Notes under the pieces: generated by a model
What the model saw: the letters and a program-made list of their open reading frames with translations, nothing else
What the model was told of the DNA's origin: nothing
The model's database searches: none
NCBI GenBank assembly: GCA_029891385.1
Contig: CM057227.1
Coordinates: 95,733,818-95,797,817 of the forward strand
Source of the DNA: Erythroxylum novogranatense
Lineage: Eukaryota > Streptophyta > Magnoliopsida > Malpighiales > Erythroxylaceae
DNA: 64,000 nucleotides
Reading direction: 5' to 3'
Made by a program: the position numbers and the translations under genes
Shown here: piece after piece, positions 60,782 to 64,000 of the stretch
Layout: each line of letters opens with the position of its first letter
Numbering within the stretch: position 1 is the first letter of the stretch

Positions 60782-62614
60782 GATATGCTATTGAATATTT
60801 AAAGCTATAAGGATATGTACATATGTTGAAAGTTAGCATTCTTAGATCAATTGTGGAGCTTTAATTATCAATGAACCAAGAGTCTTCAATTTTGCAATTC
60901 AAAATAATACACATTTATTTTGAAGTTATGGAAAGAGGATAGATGCATTTAGGACCCAACTTATAGTTGTAGAGATCAAAACTTTATGGCTACCCATATA
61001 AATATGTCATCATTGTTATCGATCATTCCAAGTAAAAGGTTAAAGCATTTATTGACAATTGCTACAATAAAGATGGAATGTATACTATTTATAAGCAAAT
61101 GTTATATCATGTGATTGGGATAATACTTTCTTTTGTTCTTGAATCGATTAAAGGTGGATAATAACTCTATTTTTTCATTTCTTTGCCAATTAAAAAAATG
61201 AGGACTTTATTCACTATAGTAGAGGATGCAACAAAGAAATCCCCTTAATATATAGTTAACACCCAATCTATGTGAATTTAAAATTTTACAAAATTCATCA
61301 CATTTATTTGACTTATTTTATGCATAATAATATAAAATGCTTATTGTTGTAAGTTCCAAACTTGTGGATGCTAAAGGTATAAAACCATAATATGAGAAAT
61401 CTTCATAGGCATAAACATATCTATTTATACAAGGTTATGAATTTACTTAAAATTAACGATTTATCAAATCTACATTCTTGATATATATATATAGTAGAGC
61501 ATTAAATATTATATCAAGTCAGCAAATGAGTAACATATTAATCTCATCAAGAACTCCATAAATTTGTCACAAACAATTTAAGCAAAACATCTTTAACAGA
61601 ACTTTCATCCAATAGTTGGTAGGCGTTTCTTAAACAAGCATGCAAGGTGGTAAAAAAAAGGTTAGCTTATACACAAACAGAAAAAAAAACTCAATTCACC
61701 ATCTTCCAAACACAAATGAAAACATGTACACTAAAAGCAAAACATAAAACCTAGGGAATGATAATGTAGCAAAAAACCAAAACACAAAAAGGAAGCTTCT
61801 TGAAAACATAATAGAAAAAATAGTACCTAGTGGATGACTTACTTGGACGCATGGAAAATCGAAGAGGACCCCTACAAACTAGAGATGACTATGATAGACG
61901 ACCCTTCTTTAACAAAAAAACTTGAGGAAATATGACGGTAAACAACGAAGAGGAAAAGAGCTTTGTTTTCATTATATTTATTTTTGATTAACTTAGAAGA
62001 AATATGGAAAACATTTAGCTACAATTCAAAACAATGTTGCCAAATCTAGACCGTTGACAACAAATTCAGAGAAACATCACCAAAGAGTTAACCATTAGGG
62101 ACGATTTCTGAAAACCATCATTAAAAGATTAACTATTAGAAACAAATTCTCACAACCATCACCGAACGGCTAGCCAATCGTCACTAAAACTATGGCTTTG
62201 GTTTTTGTTAATCATCACCAAATATTTTCATATATATATTTTATATTTAAAAATTTATGTAATAAAGAAATTCAATAAAATAGTATAGAATTTATATATA
62301 TTAAATATAGTTTTTGACACCAAATTAAATTATCAAATCATATATTTTAAAAGAGAAAAGTAAAAAGTATAAATATAAGTAATATTAATTAATTTTGAGT
62401 TTAAAGTTTTATAAATTTTGAAATGATATTGTTATTAGCTAAATTTATATTTACACTTAGAATCATTCTCAATAATATTTAATTTGATTTTTATGAATAC
62501 GATAGTAATTTTTATTATTAATTTCCATTTTTACTATATTGCAATTATTTTTTAACTATATTGTAATTAATGTAATTATATATGATAATTAATATAATGA
62601 TATATGAATGTATA
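60782..62614. other. AT-rich DNA with CACTA-like subterminal repeats
   Basis: No gene seen. A (TA)n tract lies at 61481-61493. At about 62050-62200 three to four degenerate units of about 41 bp (pattern ACCATCAC..AA.G.TTAACCATTAG) resemble the subterminal repeats of CACTA transposons. I found no matching CACTA terminus. Confidence 0.4.
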
Positions 62615-63350
62615 TGTAACACCCCACTCTCGCAAGACACCTACATGACATCCTGAGCGATGTCTGAGTACGTACCCTACAAAGTTGACAAGCTAGAACA
62701 GTCAGTCAGTCAAATTTTTTAAAAAAACCATAATCATAAGTAGAAAATCAACAATCAAATTCAGCCCATTCTTTTTTTTCATAAACATCTAAATCAAAAT
62801 TATTATTAATCAATAAATAAATAAGTTCTACTTTTATTCATAAACATTTTCAATCACAGCTTTACAACCATTTTACATAACATTTCATATACAAAACACT
62901 TGAAATCATAATATCATTACATTGTAAAATCATTTACAAACATTTCCAATTTGGAAAGTTATTACAATGCAGAATATTCAAATACATATGTTATAATAAT
63001 TTTGGATGACTAAATTTGATACAAAAATAAAGAAATAAAAATTCAAATGTGAACTGATCCTAACCTCTCTTACTTGAATGTAGTGGCTATACTCTCATTT
63101 GCCCAACAAGATAACTCTTCTAAGCCTAAAAAATATTGTAAATTTTGGGTGAGTTTTGCAAACTCAGTGAGTGATCATCCTCGATGGCTTACTCAATCAC
63201 ATAACACATTACATCATATTTTCACATAATTTAATTCACTTCATTTAACATATAGTATCACATTCAGAGCAATCAAATCGATCATTTCAATCATTAAAAT
63301 TACACATATAACTTATAATGCAATGCACATGAGACTCACTATAGATGAAT
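62615..63350 (-). repeat. Partial Gypsy LTR, related to Gypsy C
   Basis: Starts TGTAACACCCCACTCTCG, like the Gypsy C LTR start TGTAGCACCCCACTCCCG, and follows that LTR with drift to about 63346, including the GGGTGAGTTTTGCAAACTCA block (minus: acceptor-like TTTTTTAG). It stops where the Gypsy C LTR reaches its GTACATGTGACTC segment. Confidence 0.75.
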
Positions 63351-64000
63351 TATAGTACACACAAAAGTGTTTATAGTGATCAATTAGGGATAGATTGAGA
63401 TTATTAATGATGTTACTATGGGTGATGAATTTGAGGAAAAAAAAGAAGGCCACGATAGTGGCATAGTCCCCATGATCGAGGACAGGCGCAAAAGGAGAAG
63501 TGTTGTCTAGAATTAAATGAGATTAAAGTAGCTTTAGCATAAGTTATTGATTGGTGAATTGTCATAAATTCATATATGGATAAGATGTAATGATCTTGAT
63601 GGTATATACCAAGGTATATGAGTAAATGAATATGCTTAATGTTTCATTGAGCCTTATTATAAAGGATATTCTGATCATATAAGTTATGACATATATTAAT
63701 ATTAATGAGATATTATGAATAGTTGAAATTGATCTTCTTGAGGTACTAAAAATGTCTGATAAGCAATGATGAAAACAGTGGATTGATAAGGATTATATAA
63801 ACATTATAGATGAAAGTAGCATGAAATCTTCCTTGGGAGAAGAATTTAACCGAAGTAGGTTAAGTAGACTAGATGGTTTATTTTTAAAAATGATCAATGA
63901 AGAAAAAAAAATAGAAATGAATATCTAATGAATATTAGAGTCCTATTCCTATTGGAGTAAGATGTAGAATATGCTATTGAGAGTGTATGTATTTTGTTGA
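63351..64000 (+). other. Inverted Gypsy C-like interior fragment
   Basis: From about 63360 to the window end the plus strand is collinear with the reverse complement of 9430-8870 (Gypsy C interior): shared anchors include TTAATGATGTTA, CCATGATCGAG, TAGAGTAAATGA-like, CTTCTTGAGGT, TTGATAAGG and TAGAGTCCTA. No protein is evident. It is in the opposite orientation to the adjoining LTR piece. Confidence 0.7.

Overview
This is a nuclear window from a flowering plant, most likely a eudicot. It is AT-rich and dominated by plant-type Ty1/Copia and Ty3/Gypsy LTR retrotransposons primed by initiator tRNA-Met, with a plant LINE and a CACTA transposase relic. I cannot name the species. The only convincing host genes are two tandem copies of a small secreted proline-rich cell-wall-type protein gene: the 3' end of one at 1-157 and a complete copy at 52097-52537.

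Almost everything from 332 to 49444 is one nested retrotransposon block of about 49 kb sitting in the 3' UTR of the left proline-rich gene. The nest can be unpacked from paired LTRs, primer binding sites, polypurine tracts and target-site duplications (TSDs). Copia A (332-49444, minus strand, TSD gtttc) landed in the 3' UTR. Sirevirus-like Copia B (4481-42413, minus, TSD gatat) landed in the gag gene of A. Copia E (43074-49432, minus, TSD atatc) landed in the 5' LTR of A. Inside B lie a solo Gypsy LTR (33572-36494, TSD gtttc) and Gypsy-like element C (7198-32748, minus). Inside C lies Gypsy-like element D (12762-26575, plus). That is four levels of nesting.

A and B carry broken gag-pol genes. 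B also carries a broken envelope-like ORF downstream of pol. E has a nearly complete gag-pol with two frameshifts. C and D have very large LTRs (2.4-2.7 kb and 4.4 kb) and no recognisable protein genes, so they look like non-autonomous LARD-type elements. Both have become LTR tandem arrays: C is LTR-interior-LTR-interior-LTR and D is LTR-interior-LTR-LTR.

Right of the nest, 49450-52096 is host intergenic DNA ending in the promoter of the second proline-rich gene. 52541-64000 is gene-poor and holds a CACTA TNP2 transposase relic (53575-54793, minus), a 5'-truncated LINE with a 13-bp TSD (55367-57628, minus), a solo Gypsy LTR (58196-60776, plus, TSD aaaaa), short CACTA-like tandem repeats near 62040-62200, and a partial Gypsy LTR joined to an inverted Gypsy interior fragment (62615-64000).

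The points most worth following are: the 49-kb split of a host 3' UTR; an apparent intron with conserved splice signals inside the Gypsy LTRs; a GC-rich LTR module whose 14-bp palindrome differs between two families by matched changes; and the conserved non-coding interior shared by the non-autonomous elements.
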